Assembly: GCA_944324945.1 (NCBI GenBank)
Contig: CALUYE010000001.1
Location: forward strand, 651,937 to 715,936
Direction: 5' to 3'
DNA length: 64,000 nt
Origin: Candidatus Gastranaerophilales bacterium
Lineage (GTDB): Bacteria; Cyanobacteriota; Vampirovibrionia; Gastranaerophilales; Gastranaerophilaceae
Shown here: positions 8,124 through 15,899 of the stretch, one piece after another
How positions within the stretch are numbered: the stretch's first letter is position 1
Layout: every line of letters begins with the position of its first letter
The notes under the pieces: generated by a model
The model's database searches: none
Seen by the model: only the letters and a program-made list of their open reading frames with translations
Told to the model about the DNA's origin: nothing
Translations under genes and position numbers: made by a program

Positions 8124-8435
8124 CTACATTTCGTCAACGTTCGTTTCGTTGTTTTTAGCTTTTGCCATCTGCTTTGCTTTAAGATAATCGTTGAATTTTG
8201 CATAAGCATCTTCAATTTTTTCTTTTGAGCGCTTAATGGCATTCATTGCCTGCTCTTTTGCCTGAATTACATCAGGGGAATATTTTTCTTTTAATTCGTC
8301 AATGGCTTCTTTTAATTCGCGTCTTGATTCTGCTCCGGGTTTTGGCGCAAGAAGGACACCTGCTACAATGCCGCCGACAACACCCGCTAAAATACCCATT
8401 GCAAAGCAAAAAGAGCTGTCATTTTTTTTGCACAT
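8124..8435 (-). CDS. YtxH domain-containing protein (second copy)
   Basis: 103 residues. It has the same architecture as the YtxH gene at the other end of this operon: hydrophobic MGILAGVVGGIVAGVLLAPK followed by PGAESRRELK and a charged helix. The C-terminus is Lys/Ala rich (KQMAKAKNNETNVDEM). A clear ribosome binding site (AAAGGAG) precedes the ATG. It is the first gene of the operon; the two YtxH copies are divergent paralogs rather than a recent duplication. Confidence 0.85.
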   Translation of the reverse strand: MCKKNDSSFCFAMGILAGVVGGIVAGVLLAPKPGAESRRELKEAIDELKEKYSPDVIQAKEQAMNAIKRSKEKIEDAYAKFNDYLKAKQMAKAKNNETNVDEM

Positions 8436-8625
8436 ATTATCTCCTTTAAATATTATTCGTAATTATAGCATTTTTTTTATTAACTTTAAAGTCCCAAAAA
8501 GTTTAATAAAAAACTTATCAAAAATACTTGCAAAATAAATTTTTTTTTGATATATTTAAAAAGTACCTTGAATTAAGCCCATAGCGCCTCATTCAAGATA
8601 TCTAAAAGATAATTTCTTTTAAGAT

Positions 8626-8642
8626 TTAATCCTCAGTAGCTC
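8626..8642 (+). repeat. Duplicated 5' fragment of tRNA-Asn
   Basis: The 17 bases ttaatcctcagtagctc match exactly the leader and first 13 bases of the tRNA-Asn gene at 8723-8739, 97 bases downstream. The sequence after the fragment does not continue as a tRNA. It is the kind of partial tRNA copy left by integration or excision, or by local duplication. Confidence 0.75.
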
Positions 8643-8726
8643 CAAAGTGAGCGAAGCGAACGGTTTAAAAACCAAAGCAAGCTCTGCTATTGAGCAAAAA
8701 TTAAATATTATAAATACGCTAATTAA

Positions 8727-8798
8727 TCCTCAGTAGCTCAATGGCGGAGCAACCGGCTGTTAACCGGTAGGTTGTTGGTTCGAGTCCAACCTGGGGAG
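8727..8798 (+). tRNA. tRNA-Asn (anticodon GTT)
   Basis: A complete cloverleaf. Acceptor TCCTCAG pairs with CTGGGGA, the D arm is GCTC/GAGC, and the anticodon stem ACCGG/CCGGT has loop CTGTTAA giving anticodon GTT. The T arm GTTGG/CCAAC carries TTCGAGT. Discriminator G; CCA is not encoded. A T tract follows immediately and can act as part of a terminator. A partial 5' copy lies 97 bases upstream. Confidence 0.95.
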
Positions 8799-9226
8799 TT
8801 TTTTATTGCCTTTTTGCGCATGGATTTTGGTTTGTTGCAAGAGGGGTTTGTATGGTTTAGTTATGAATATAATTTGTTATGCTTGTATATAAAAGAAGGG
8901 TATATAGGTTGGTTTAAAACTTGCAGGTTAATAATTAATGTTCTTTTACAATCGGTTTGATTTGTACGGCTAGATAGATTATTTTGGTAAAGTAGGCTTT
9001 GTGTGGGCGTTTTCGGGTCGGAAAAATTAAGTGTTCCCAAAAAAATCAAACTGGAAAACTGGACTTTTTCTGGACTGTACGGATAGATTGAGATTTATAT
9101 ATTATCAGTAAGATACGCACCAAATTTGAACTATACGGATAATTTGATTATTTTGGAACAGTCCAGTTCCGCAAACTTTTAAAAATTTTAAAACAAAATC
9201 GGAAGTTTTTTCTTAAGGTTGGAATA
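8799..9226. other. Intergenic accessory stretch with three TACGG repeats
   Basis: No convincing gene. Three related short direct repeats begin TACGG at 8965, 9078 and 9134. The first and third share TACGG at the start and GATTATTTTGG at the end of a 23-bp unit (8965-8987, 9134-9156; 19 of 23 positions). The middle copy keeps TACGGATAGATTGA. Related words around CTGGAC / GTCCAG also recur (9053-9078 and 9160-9168). The placement next to a tRNA gene fits recombinase arm-type sites or a mobile-element scar; no integrase is present. Confidence 0.4.
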
Positions 9227-9673
9227 TTATAAAATTTTCTTTAAATAAATCATATCTACCAACTGCTTATCATTTTCAAAAATTGGGTGCGGGTAGTTAT
9301 CAATAAAAAAGTTTTTTAGTCTGTGAGTTTCTTGAAAACCTTGTTTTTTATAGAATTTCAAGGTATTGTTATTTTCTCCGGTTCCAAGGATTAAATATTT
9401 AAAATTTGTTTTATATTTATTACAGACAAAATTAATCAATGCTGAGGCATAGCCTTTATTTTGATACTGCGTATAAGTTGCAAGATTTTTTATTTCAACG
9501 GTTTCCTTATCAATCTCCATAACAGCACAGATTGATGTCAAGATATCATTATCGTACAAAGCAAAAAGTTTTGACGATTCCAGATATTTGTTAATCATTG
9601 CTTTATCTTCATCGCCGATTAATAGAATATCCATATAATCCTTTTTATTCGTAGTTATTTCTTTAATTTGCAT
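9227..9673 (-). CDS. GNAT-family N-acetyltransferase
   Basis: 148 residues with the GNAT pattern. Strand SICAVMEIDKETVEIKNLAT leads into the acetyl-CoA-binding motif A (YQNKGYASALINF, the Q/R-x-x-G-x-G/A loop). It ends with motif B (GTGENNNTLKFYKKQGFQET). It transfers an acetyl group from acetyl-CoA to an unknown amine. It stands alone between the tRNA-Asn accessory stretch and a gene-poor region, with no co-directional neighbour in operon distance, so its role cannot be inferred from context. Confidence 0.8.
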   Translation of the reverse strand: MQIKEITTNKKDYMDILLIGDEDKAMINKYLESSKLFALYDNDILTSICAVMEIDKETVEIKNLATYTQYQNKGYASALINFVCNKYKTNFKYLILGTGENNNTLKFYKKQGFQETHRLKNFFIDNYPHPIFENDKQLVDMIYLKKIL

Positions 9674-10078
9674 AAGTTAAATATATCATAATTGATACAA
9701 AACCGAAACAAAGGTCGGAAATAGGGGGATAATGCTTTATTCTCAGAGTTAATGTGTATGTACCCAATGAAATAGAATATTATAAGAAATCCGTATTAAA
9801 AACAGGGTTTTATTAAGAATGTATTAATGAAAACATTGCTCATTTGTTTAACATTTTAAATTTATTTTGCCTAAAATAATCAAACTATCTGTAAAATATA
9901 ATCAAACCATGTGTTTTTACAAATTAGTATTACTGTAAATAATTAAATAAATATAATAAAGAGACCGGCGGTTTTTGTAGATTCGCCCGGTTTTATGATT
10001 ATTTAATTGATGATTCATGATATCGATATATTTTATGTCATTGAATATATATAAAACCTGATTTATAATGCAAGTATT
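9674..10078. other. Gene-free AT-rich interval
   Basis: No reading frame of convincing length or composition on either strand. A weak hairpin-like stretch (ACCGGCG ... CGCCCGGT, 9964-9992) is followed by TTTT and could terminate something, but no gene precedes it on the plus strand. The interval leads into two broken membrane-protein genes and looks like decaying DNA. Confidence 0.5.
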
Positions 10079-10347
10079 ATGTTATTGTTAATGCTTGCAT
10101 TGTTGTGTTTTGTTGTTGCTTATATTTATAATAAAAACGATAAATGTTTTTTGAAATCGTTTTTTAAGGTACTTTGGTTTTAATTATTGAATCGGTTTTC
10201 TTTACTTCGGCTCATGATGTTCAGGATAGTTATCCCGGGCTTCCGATATTGTCATTATTCCATTTTGCGGGGGTTGTTTGCATGTATGGAATTCCATTAT
10301 TTTATATAGTATCAATCCTGATTTTGCTTAAGTTGGAAAAAAGGTAA
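10079..10347 (+). pseudogene. Small membrane protein, frameshifted (copy 1 of a tandem pair)
   Basis: Frame 1 starts at ATG 10079 with a hydrophobic helix (LLLMLALLCFVVAYIY) and a Lys/Phe segment (KCFLKSFFKVLW), then stops at 10183. From 10168 another frame stays open to 10347 and encodes DSYPGLPILSLFHFAGVV followed by a second helix. One extra T in the TTTT run at 10177-10180 would join them into ~89 residues. The joined product parallels the next gene throughout, including the YPxxPI motif. Pseudogene or sequence error; function unknown. Confidence 0.55.
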
Positions 10348-10349
10348 TT

Positions 10350-10671
10350 ATGAAAATGACAATATTGTTTTTGCTGCTTATATTATTATGTTTCATTGTT
10401 ACTTTTATAGGCAAAAAAGACCTGCTTTTTAAAAGATTTTTTAATTCGTTTTTTAATGCATTATATATAACAGCTTTTTCCTTTTTTGTTGCTGCTCCTT
10501 TTTGGGGGGTTTAGATACGAATTGCAAAATATTTATCCGAATTTTCCGATAGCGGAAACATTTTCTTTTTTTTTGGGAGTTTTTCTTACTTTTTGTGTTC
10601 CGTTTATTTATATTATTGTAATTTTAATCAGGATTAATAAAACAAAGTTAAGTGCTAAATCGGAAAAATAA
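10350..10671 (+). pseudogene. Small membrane protein, frameshifted (copy 2 of a tandem pair)
   Basis: ATG 10350 opens a frame (ILFLLLILLCFIVTFIGKKD, then LLFKRFFNSFFNALY) that stops at 10514 just after a six-G run (10504-10509). With one G fewer the frame continues into RYELQNIYPNFPIAETFSFF and a final helix (FIYIIVILIRINKTK) ending at 10671, about 106 residues with three or so membrane segments. It is a paralog of the preceding broken gene, and starts 2 bases after it. The G run may be a contingency tract, decay, or consensus error. Confidence 0.55.
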
Positions 10672-10730
10672 ATTTTTTTAAATAATAACAAGAAGTTTAG
10701 ATAAAAAACCTTAAAATATGCTTTTTGTCA

Positions 10731-11495
10731 TTAGTCGGGACTGATGTAATAGTATATAACGGTTGTTTTGTTGTCATTGGTTATTATTCCGTAATGATAC
10801 GGGAAGCTGTTTTGATGAGGCGTTTCGCTTTCTCTATCGTTAATAATATAGAATGTAAAATTTGTTTCTTTGTCGCGCGGGATGTCGGCTTTGTTTAATA
10901 TATATTGTGCAAAAGCATGTTTTGTCTGTTTTGCATTTTCTATATAGCTAAATTTATACTTTTTTAATTCATCTTCAATATATTTTTTATCTATATCAAA
11001 TTTTAATAAAATTTCTTCTGAACCAAACCAGGCATTCTCGGATTTTTTCATTTTAATATTTTTAGCATTTTTTGGAATTTCTTGTGGAAAATGTTTAATA
11101 CATATCGGTGCATGGATGCTGTCTAATGCCTTTGAATAATTTTGTAATTTATCATAATTTTTTTCATGAAATGCGCAATTAAAGCAAAATACAACAAAAT
11201 AAATCAATGTTTGCAGAAAAATTACAAGTGCCGTTAAAATTCCCGTAATTATTTTTGTTGTTTTCGGATGTTTTGTATAAGTTTTTGCTCCCGCAAAAGA
11301 GATTAATGCAATCAATAATACAGGCAATAAAGGCATTAAAATATAATTTAATATTTTTGACGGCTCTATGGAATCATCATCAAAAAATAGTAATATACTC
11401 GAAAAAGAAAAAATAATTGCTATTAATAAAGAAAAAATAATTAATCCAAATAAAATTTTATGTTCTTGTCTAAACTTTTTCATACTGAATCTCAT
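10731..11495 (-). CDS. Unknown membrane protein
   Basis: 254 residues. Three hydrophobic helices occupy the first ~115 residues (KILFGLIIFSLLIAIIFSF; ILMPLLPVLLIALISFAGA; IITGILTALVIFLQTLIYF). A soluble C-terminal domain follows, with IHAPICIKHFPQEIPKNAKN and a last stretch TTVIYYYISPD. Not a family I recognise. An internal ATG at 11483 has a slightly better upstream GAG and may be the true start. It lies in the accessory stretch, convergent with the two broken membrane-protein genes and about 190 bases from the XRE regulator, with no close operon partner. Confidence 0.6.
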   Translation of the reverse strand: MRFSMKKFRQEHKILFGLIIFSLLIAIIFSFSSILLFFDDDSIEPSKILNYILMPLLPVLLIALISFAGAKTYTKHPKTTKIITGILTALVIFLQTLIYFVVFCFNCAFHEKNYDKLQNYSKALDSIHAPICIKHFPQEIPKNAKNIKMKKSENAWFGSEEILLKFDIDKKYIEDELKKYKFSYIENAKQTKHAFAQYILNKADIPRDKETNFTFYIINDRESETPHQNSFPYHYGIITNDNKTTVIYYYISPD

Positions 11496-11686
11496 TGTCT
11501 TATAAGATAATACAATAAAATATTAAAAATTTTAAGCAGAACACTCCAATATAAAAGTTTTGAAAATGATTCATTAAAACAAGCTTTTATCCGGGGTTGT
11601 TTTTAGTAAATATATCAAGGATTTTTACTCATTTGTTTTTGTCATATTTTTTTGTTTGTGATTTTAATTTGACGGTTTAGTTGAAA

Positions 11687-12037
11687 TCAGTTGATTTTTT
11701 TATGTTTTTTATATGTATTATATTTTTTAACCGATTCAATAAGGTTTAAATACAATTCAAGTTCTTCATTGTCGGAAGAATATATTTCTTTTATTATTTT
11801 GTCCCTGTTGGTGTTTTCTGTTTTTTCCATCTCTGCGCCAAATTCCGAAAGAGGAATTTTAAGGGTGTCTATGAGCTTGAAAAAAGTTTCAAGACTCGGC
11901 ATAAAAACCCCTCTTTCTAATTTGCCGTAATGTTTTTCCGCTATTTCAATTTTTTCCGAAAGTTCTTCCTGGGTAAGATTTGCCTTCTTTCTGTATTCTT
12001 TAAACTTTTTGCCTAAAAATTCTTTGTCATAAAACAT
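11687..12037 (-). CDS. XRE-family helix-turn-helix regulator
   Basis: 116 residues. The N-terminal HTH_3 domain (~8-65) shows the standard pattern KFKEYRKKANLTQEELSEK (helices 1-2), a recognition helix region EKHYGKLERG, and MPSLETFFKLIDTLKI. The C-terminal ~45 residues are helical and charged, typical of XRE regulators without a sensor domain. A perfect 7-bp inverted repeat lies 15 bases upstream of its ATG, a likely autoregulatory operator. It may control itself and the divergent remnant unit at 12206. Confidence 0.85.
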   Translation of the reverse strand: MFYDKEFLGKKFKEYRKKANLTQEELSEKIEIAEKHYGKLERGVFMPSLETFFKLIDTLKIPLSEFGAEMEKTENTNRDKIIKEIYSSDNEELELYLNLIESVKKYNTYKKHKKIN

Positions 12038-12052
12038 AAGGGAATATACCTC

Positions 12053-12073
12053 ACTACTTATATTAAAAGTAGT
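12053..12073. promoter_or_regulatory. Palindromic site upstream of the XRE gene, probable operator
   Basis: ACTACTT (12053-12059) and AAGTAGT (12067-12073) form a perfect 7-bp inverted repeat with a 7-base spacer, giving the ~1.4-turn dyad that XRE dimers bind. It lies in the divergent region between the XRE gene and the remnant at 12206. Function is inferred from position and symmetry. Confidence 0.5.
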
Positions 12074-12205
12074 ATATATATGACGTCTTATTAACTATTT
12101 TTATATCCCCTTTTGTGATATAGTTATATTAACATTCCTTTTTGTGTTAATATGAATGTATATATTTCTTTTATAATGTAAAGCTAACTTATTAAAGGAG
12201 AAAAT

Positions 12206-12301
12206 ATGGAATTTATCGAAAAGATTAATCAGCTTAAAGAACGTACTTTAACCATGGCAGAAAATTTGCAGACAGAAGAAGCAACAAAAAATGCTCTCTG
12301 A
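12206..12301 (+). pseudogene. N-terminal remnant of a type I restriction HsdR_N-like gene
   Basis: Preceded by an excellent ribosome binding site (AAAGGAG, 6-base spacing), ATG 12206 encodes only 31 residues ending LQTEEATKNAL-stop. The core matches the start of HsdR_N-type proteins (type I restriction R subunit N-terminal domain family), where the conserved TEEATKNA is followed by xMPFI and a nuclease fold. Here everything after the alanine is missing and unrelated sequence follows. I read it as the stump of a deleted gene; a 31-residue expressed peptide is possible given the intact translation start. Confidence 0.55.
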
Positions 12302-12386
12302 AATTAATTCTATTTTAAAGAATAATGATGATAAGTTGCTAAAAATAATTTATAAAATTACGACAAATTTAAAAAAATATAATTAA
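12291..12386 (+). pseudogene. Tail fragment resembling the C-terminus of an XRE regulator
   Basis: A second frame overlapping the HsdR_N stump reads MLSEINSILKNNDDKLLKII and continues YKITTNLKKYN-stop. This resembles the helical tail of the XRE protein encoded at 63314-63634 (NLIENNEDKINTIYKIIKGY). One base change in the A run at 12285-12290 would join it to the stump. It is best read as a second gene fragment brought against the first by deletion. The stop overlaps the convergent DUF1292 gene. Confidence 0.35.
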
Positions 12387-12682
12387 TCTTCTTCTTCATC
12401 ATCATCAGTTATAGCTTGAGCTACAAGATTAAATTCATCGTCATCTTCGATTATTTCAAAAGTGCATTCGTCATCAGACTTATTCATTTTCATTATAATA
12501 AGTTCATCTTCTTCGCTGTCTGAATTAGGCAAAGTGTCTTCTTCAACGATAGATAAAAGCGCATAATCTTTTCCGTTAACGCTTACGATTTCTTGAAGCT
12601 TCATAAAAATTTCTTCGCCATTTTCGCCTATTGTTTTGATTATTTGAGGCATATCTTGTTCAAGTGTATCCGTGTTTTGCAT
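12383..12682 (-). CDS. DUF1292 (YrzB-like) acidic protein
   Basis: 99 residues, strongly acidic. It has the DUF1292 pattern of an N-terminal EEIFMKLQEIVSVNGKDYALL strand region, then a DELIIMKM and CTFEIIEDDDEFNLV block, and ends in DDDEEED. Biochemical role unknown. It lies 10 bases downstream of ruvX, an adjacency also found in firmicutes (yrrK-yrzB), which supports the call. It is the last gene of the rph-ruvX operon. Confidence 0.8.
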   Translation of the reverse strand: MQNTDTLEQDMPQIIKTIGENGEEIFMKLQEIVSVNGKDYALLSIVEEDTLPNSDSEEDELIIMKMNKSDDECTFEIIEDDDEFNLVAQAITDDDEEED

Positions 12683-12692
12683 ATTTTCCTTT

Positions 12693-13109
12693 CTATCTGT
12701 TGTTATCTATATATTCCTGCAAAATTACGCTTGCTGCAACCATATCAACCATGGATTTATTTTTTGTATATTTTTTACCCTGTTGTTTTAAAATTTCTTC
12801 TGCCGTTGATGATGATAGCCTTTCATCCTGATATAAAATTTTAAATTCTTTTTCTAAGGGTTTTATAAAATTTAAACAATTTTTTGCCTGGAAACCTAAT
12901 GTTCCATCCATATTATAAGGCACACCTATTAAAATTGTATCGCACAGGTATTCATTGCATATTTTTCTTATTTCCAAATAAGCAGCATCATCCTTGGTTC
13001 TGTTTATTGTTTTAAGAGGCTGCGCGCTTAACCAAAGAGCATCGCAGACTGCAATACCTATTTTTTTGGTTCCGATATCAAGCGCTATTATTCTTTTTTT
13101 TATTTCCAT
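12693..13109 (-). CDS. ruvX: Putative pre-16S rRNA nuclease RuvX/YqgF
   Basis: 138 residues, the normal family length. RNase H-like fold motifs are present: IIALDIGTKKIGIAVCD with the first catalytic Asp, ILIGVPYNMDGTLG, YQDERLSS with the second acid, and KNKSMVDMVAASVIL with the third Asp. YqgF processes the 5' end of 16S rRNA and acts in ribosome maturation. Its start overlaps the upstream helical-repeat gene by 10 bases, and DUF1292 follows after 10 bases. Confidence 0.92.
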   Translation of the reverse strand: MEIKKRIIALDIGTKKIGIAVCDALWLSAQPLKTINRTKDDAAYLEIRKICNEYLCDTILIGVPYNMDGTLGFQAKNCLNFIKPLEKEFKILYQDERLSSSTAEEILKQQGKKYTKNKSMVDMVAASVILQEYIDNNR

Positions 13110-14719
13110 TTTTCACCGAAATGATTTATAATTTTATTTATATTTTTTGCCGAAAGAGTGGTTTTTTCGCCTTTTTTAAACATATTGCCGCATGAAGTTT
13201 TATTTTCTTTTTCGTTTATGTAATGCTGCAAGATGCTTTTATCTATAATTGAGTTAACAAAATCGCTTAAATATTTTCGATTAAAACAAATGCTGTATGC
13301 GGTATTTGCAACTGCTTTAAATCTTGAAAGATTGATAACGTATGATTGAATTAAAATATCGGAGTGTATTTTTTTAATATATTCATTATCCGACATAAAT
13401 TTATCATTCAGGATTTTTTGAATATGGTTTTCAATTTCGTCTAAATTAAATTTTTCTTGTTTTTCGATAAAATTAATGATTTCATCAATGTTTTTATTTT
13501 CGCTATAGATATAAAACCAGTTTTCAAAAAATTTAGAATTGATTATTTTTTTAACTTTAGAATCCGAAAGGTTAACAAATTCCAATTTTGAATTTAAAAA
13601 TTCCGATAAATCGTAATTAATTGTTCTTATATCGGCTAAATATTTCATCCAAACGGCAAGTTCGTATGGTAGGAGCGTGTTTGTTTTGAAATTTTTTTCA
13701 TAATAAAAATCAAGAATTGATTTAAGGGCAATAGGGTTAATTTCAACAGGAAGAGATTTATTAAACACTCTTTTTAAAATTTTCATAAATTCTTCAAGCG
13801 ACAAATTGGCAAAGCCAATAACCGAAGTTATTCCTTTTGTAATATCAATTGTTAATAAAGTACAGCTTCTTGTGTTGTTTTTGTATATCCTTGAAAAAAC
13901 TAAAGAAAACATACTTTTGCCGTCAACAAGGCTTATTAAACACTTATCGATTTTTGAATTTTTAATTAAAGATGTATCACAAAAATCTTTGTCTTTTAAT
14001 TTGTTCTTTTTTATTGTTTGGATGATTTTTTTAGTTTCAAGTTCATTAAAAAAATTATTTTTTATATCGGATTTAATTAAAAATTCAAGCCCGTATGTTG
14101 AATAGAGGCTTTTTGTATCAATCAGAGTTTTTGAAATTAATTGTGCCTCGTTTTTGTTCAATTCGCAATGAGCTATTAATGATAACAATGCAGCAAGTTT
14201 ATCATTTGATGTTTCTTCAATTAAACTTTTTATAAGGCACAATCTTTCTTCTTCTATGACATTTTCAAAAAAATCCAATAAATCAATTTGAACTTCGGGA
14301 TTATTAAAAGCATTATCGATAAAATCTCCGATTTGATTGTTTAATAATTCTTCATCGGATGTAATATAGTTATCTATATCATCAAGCGCAATTCCAACCC
14401 CTCTTTGCTTTAGAATTGAAATTATGAAGAATTTTTTTGTGTCGGATATTTTTTTATCGTTTAAAACTTCAAGAGAATTTTTTTCAAGATTATCCTGAAT
14501 TGCAACCTGCATCAAAAAAAGAGCGCAAATGTTATTGTAGAGTTTGTTTTTGTCTTTTATTTCGTTTAATAAAAGCTTAACGACATAATCGTTACTTTCA
14601 ATGTTTTTCAGCGTTTCAATATCTTTTTTTATGTCTTCGCTTGAAACTTCACGCTCGCTTCTGTATTTTGAAAGCAAATTAATTACTTTCGTTCTTATCT
14701 GCATTTTGTTTTCAGGCAT
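13100..14719 (-). CDS. Large helical-repeat protein of unknown function
   Basis: About 539 residues, all helical in appearance. HEAT/ARM-like alternation covers at least the first 220 residues (VVKLLLNEIKDKNKLYNNIC; AALLSLIAHCELNKNEAQLI). A more globular middle follows (SLVFSRIYKNNTRSCTLL) and a charged C-terminal region. I chose the ATG at 14719 because it overlaps the stop of the preceding ZBD gene as TAATG, a standard coupling arrangement; an upstream in-frame ATG at 14740 lies inside that gene. Not recognised. The coupling to a ClpX-type zinc domain and to ruvX is the only functional hint. Confidence 0.7.
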   Translation of the reverse strand: MPENKMQIRTKVINLLSKYRSEREVSSEDIKKDIETLKNIESNDYVVKLLLNEIKDKNKLYNNICALFLMQVAIQDNLEKNSLEVLNDKKISDTKKFFIISILKQRGVGIALDDIDNYITSDEELLNNQIGDFIDNAFNNPEVQIDLLDFFENVIEEERLCLIKSLIEETSNDKLAALLSLIAHCELNKNEAQLISKTLIDTKSLYSTYGLEFLIKSDIKNNFFNELETKKIIQTIKKNKLKDKDFCDTSLIKNSKIDKCLISLVDGKSMFSLVFSRIYKNNTRSCTLLTIDITKGITSVIGFANLSLEEFMKILKRVFNKSLPVEINPIALKSILDFYYEKNFKTNTLLPYELAVWMKYLADIRTINYDLSEFLNSKLEFVNLSDSKVKKIINSKFFENWFYIYSENKNIDEIINFIEKQEKFNLDEIENHIQKILNDKFMSDNEYIKKIHSDILIQSYVINLSRFKAVANTAYSICFNRKYLSDFVNSIIDKSILQHYINEKENKTSCGNMFKKGEKTTLSAKNINKIINHFGEKWK

Positions 14720-14970
14720 TATTTTTTTGAAACACCCCATAATAAATCAAGTATTTTTTGAGCTTCGGCACTCATTAAGCCATCCTGTAAAATCAAATAC
14801 TGAACGGCAATCAAGGTGCACTCAGAGCAAATATTAACCCCCGGGCCTTTTACCATTTTAGGAACCTGTGTATTGGGACGTTTACAAAAACTGCAATATT
14901 CTATTTCGGGTTGTTTATCGTTTGTTTTTTGATGCTTCTTTTCAAAAGAAAGAACTTTTTTTTCTCCCAA
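14719..14970 (-). CDS. Stand-alone ClpX-type C4 zinc-binding domain protein
   Basis: 83 residues. Residues ~26-65 match the ClpX N-terminal zinc-binding domain: CSFCKRPNTQVPKMVKGPGV then NICSECTLIA, with the four cysteines in Cx2C...Cx2C spacing. The AAA+ ATPase part of ClpX is absent. In ClpX this domain dimerises and binds adaptors and substrates, so a free copy could act as an adaptor or inhibitor. It is translationally coupled (TAATG) to the helical-repeat gene and lies 76 bases after rph. Confidence 0.8.
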   Translation of the reverse strand: MGEKKVLSFEKKHQKTNDKQPEIEYCSFCKRPNTQVPKMVKGPGVNICSECTLIAVQYLILQDGLMSAEAQKILDLLWGVSKK

Positions 14971-15046
14971 GATGCCTCCTTAAATCATACTTTTTATATT
15001 ATTTTAAAATACTTTTTAAATCTAAACAAGAAAAATTGAGTTTTTA

Positions 15047-15742
15047 TCAATACATCTTAATAATTTTATCTATTGAATTTTTGGCTAAATTGTAAATTTT
15101 ATCCATTTTTTCTTTTTCAAAAGGCTCGCCTTCGGCCGTTGTTTGAAATTCGATTATTTTCCCCGATTGAGTTAAAACAATGTTGGAATCAACCTGAGCG
15201 TTTGAATCTTCCGTATAACACAAATCAACCATCACTTCACCATCCACAATCCCTGCCGAAATTGCTCCAATGGGCTCAATTATCGGGTTTTGTTGAAGAA
15301 TGTTTTCTTTTAGTAATTTATCAACCATAATTTTTAGCGCCACAAAGCCGCCGCAGATTGATGCCGTTCTTGTTCCACCGTCTGCTTGAATAACATCGGC
15401 ATCTATTATGAAGGTTTTATCTTGTATTTTTTCTAAATCAAGACAAGCTCTAAGGCTTCTTCCGATAAGTCTTTGAATTTCCTGTGTTCTGCCTGAGATT
15501 TTTGTTCTTTCTCTTTGACATCTTGTTTGTGTACTTGAAGGTAAAAGAGAATATTCCGCGCTAAGCCAGCCTTTTTTTGAATCTTTATCCATCCATTTTG
15601 GAATAGCGTCTTCCCAGTTTGCGCAAACTAAAACTTTTGTATCTCCAAATTCAACAAGGACTGAACCTTGAGCGTTTTTAGTATAGTTTTTTGTAAATTT
15701 TATATTTCTTAATTCGTCATTTTTTCTCTTGTCTTGTCTCAT
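15047..15742 (-). CDS. rph: Ribonuclease PH
   Basis: 231 residues, close to the family norm. Conserved blocks are GSVLVEFGDTKVLVCA, the substrate loop SLLPSSTQTR with the RERTKISGRTQEIQRLIGRS signature region, and the phosphate-binding DADVIQADGGTRTASICGG. It also has ISAGIVDGEVMVDLCYTEDS. RNase PH phosphorolytically trims the 3' ends of tRNA precursors. First gene of the operon leading to the zinc-finger, helical-repeat, ruvX and DUF1292 genes. Confidence 0.95.
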   Translation of the reverse strand: MRQDKRKNDELRNIKFTKNYTKNAQGSVLVEFGDTKVLVCANWEDAIPKWMDKDSKKGWLSAEYSLLPSSTQTRCQRERTKISGRTQEIQRLIGRSLRACLDLEKIQDKTFIIDADVIQADGGTRTASICGGFVALKIMVDKLLKENILQQNPIIEPIGAISAGIVDGEVMVDLCYTEDSNAQVDSNIVLTQSGKIIEFQTTAEGEPFEKEKMDKIYNLAKNSIDKIIKMY

Positions 15743-15874
15743 ATCTTCTCCAAAGCAGTTTTTTATTCAATATAACATAAAAGATAATTAAAGATTAACT
15801 AAAAATGCAATTTAAATAAAATAAAAAATATTTATATTATTAACATAAATCCTCAACTCTTCTGATTGCTATTT

Positions 15875-15899
15875 CCCTGTCTTGTTACAGGGTTTTTTT
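15875..15899 (+). terminator. Possible terminator hairpin with T tract
   Basis: CCCTGT/ACAGGG with a 6-base loop followed by seven T on the plus strand. It overlaps the 3' end of the minus-strand autotransporter gene, whose stop lies in the loop. No plus-strand gene is read into it, so its role is uncertain. Confidence 0.4.

Noticed and set aside
8772..8960. 62-codon plus-strand frame starting inside tRNA-Asn
   Set aside because: Its MLVRVQPGE start is the standard artefact of translating a tRNA T-arm; no ribosome binding site or family.
9747..9812. Short frame RVNVYVPNEIEYYKK ... GFY near the start of the gene-free interval
   Set aside because: Under 25 codons, no start or ribosome binding site, no recognised similarity; could be chance.
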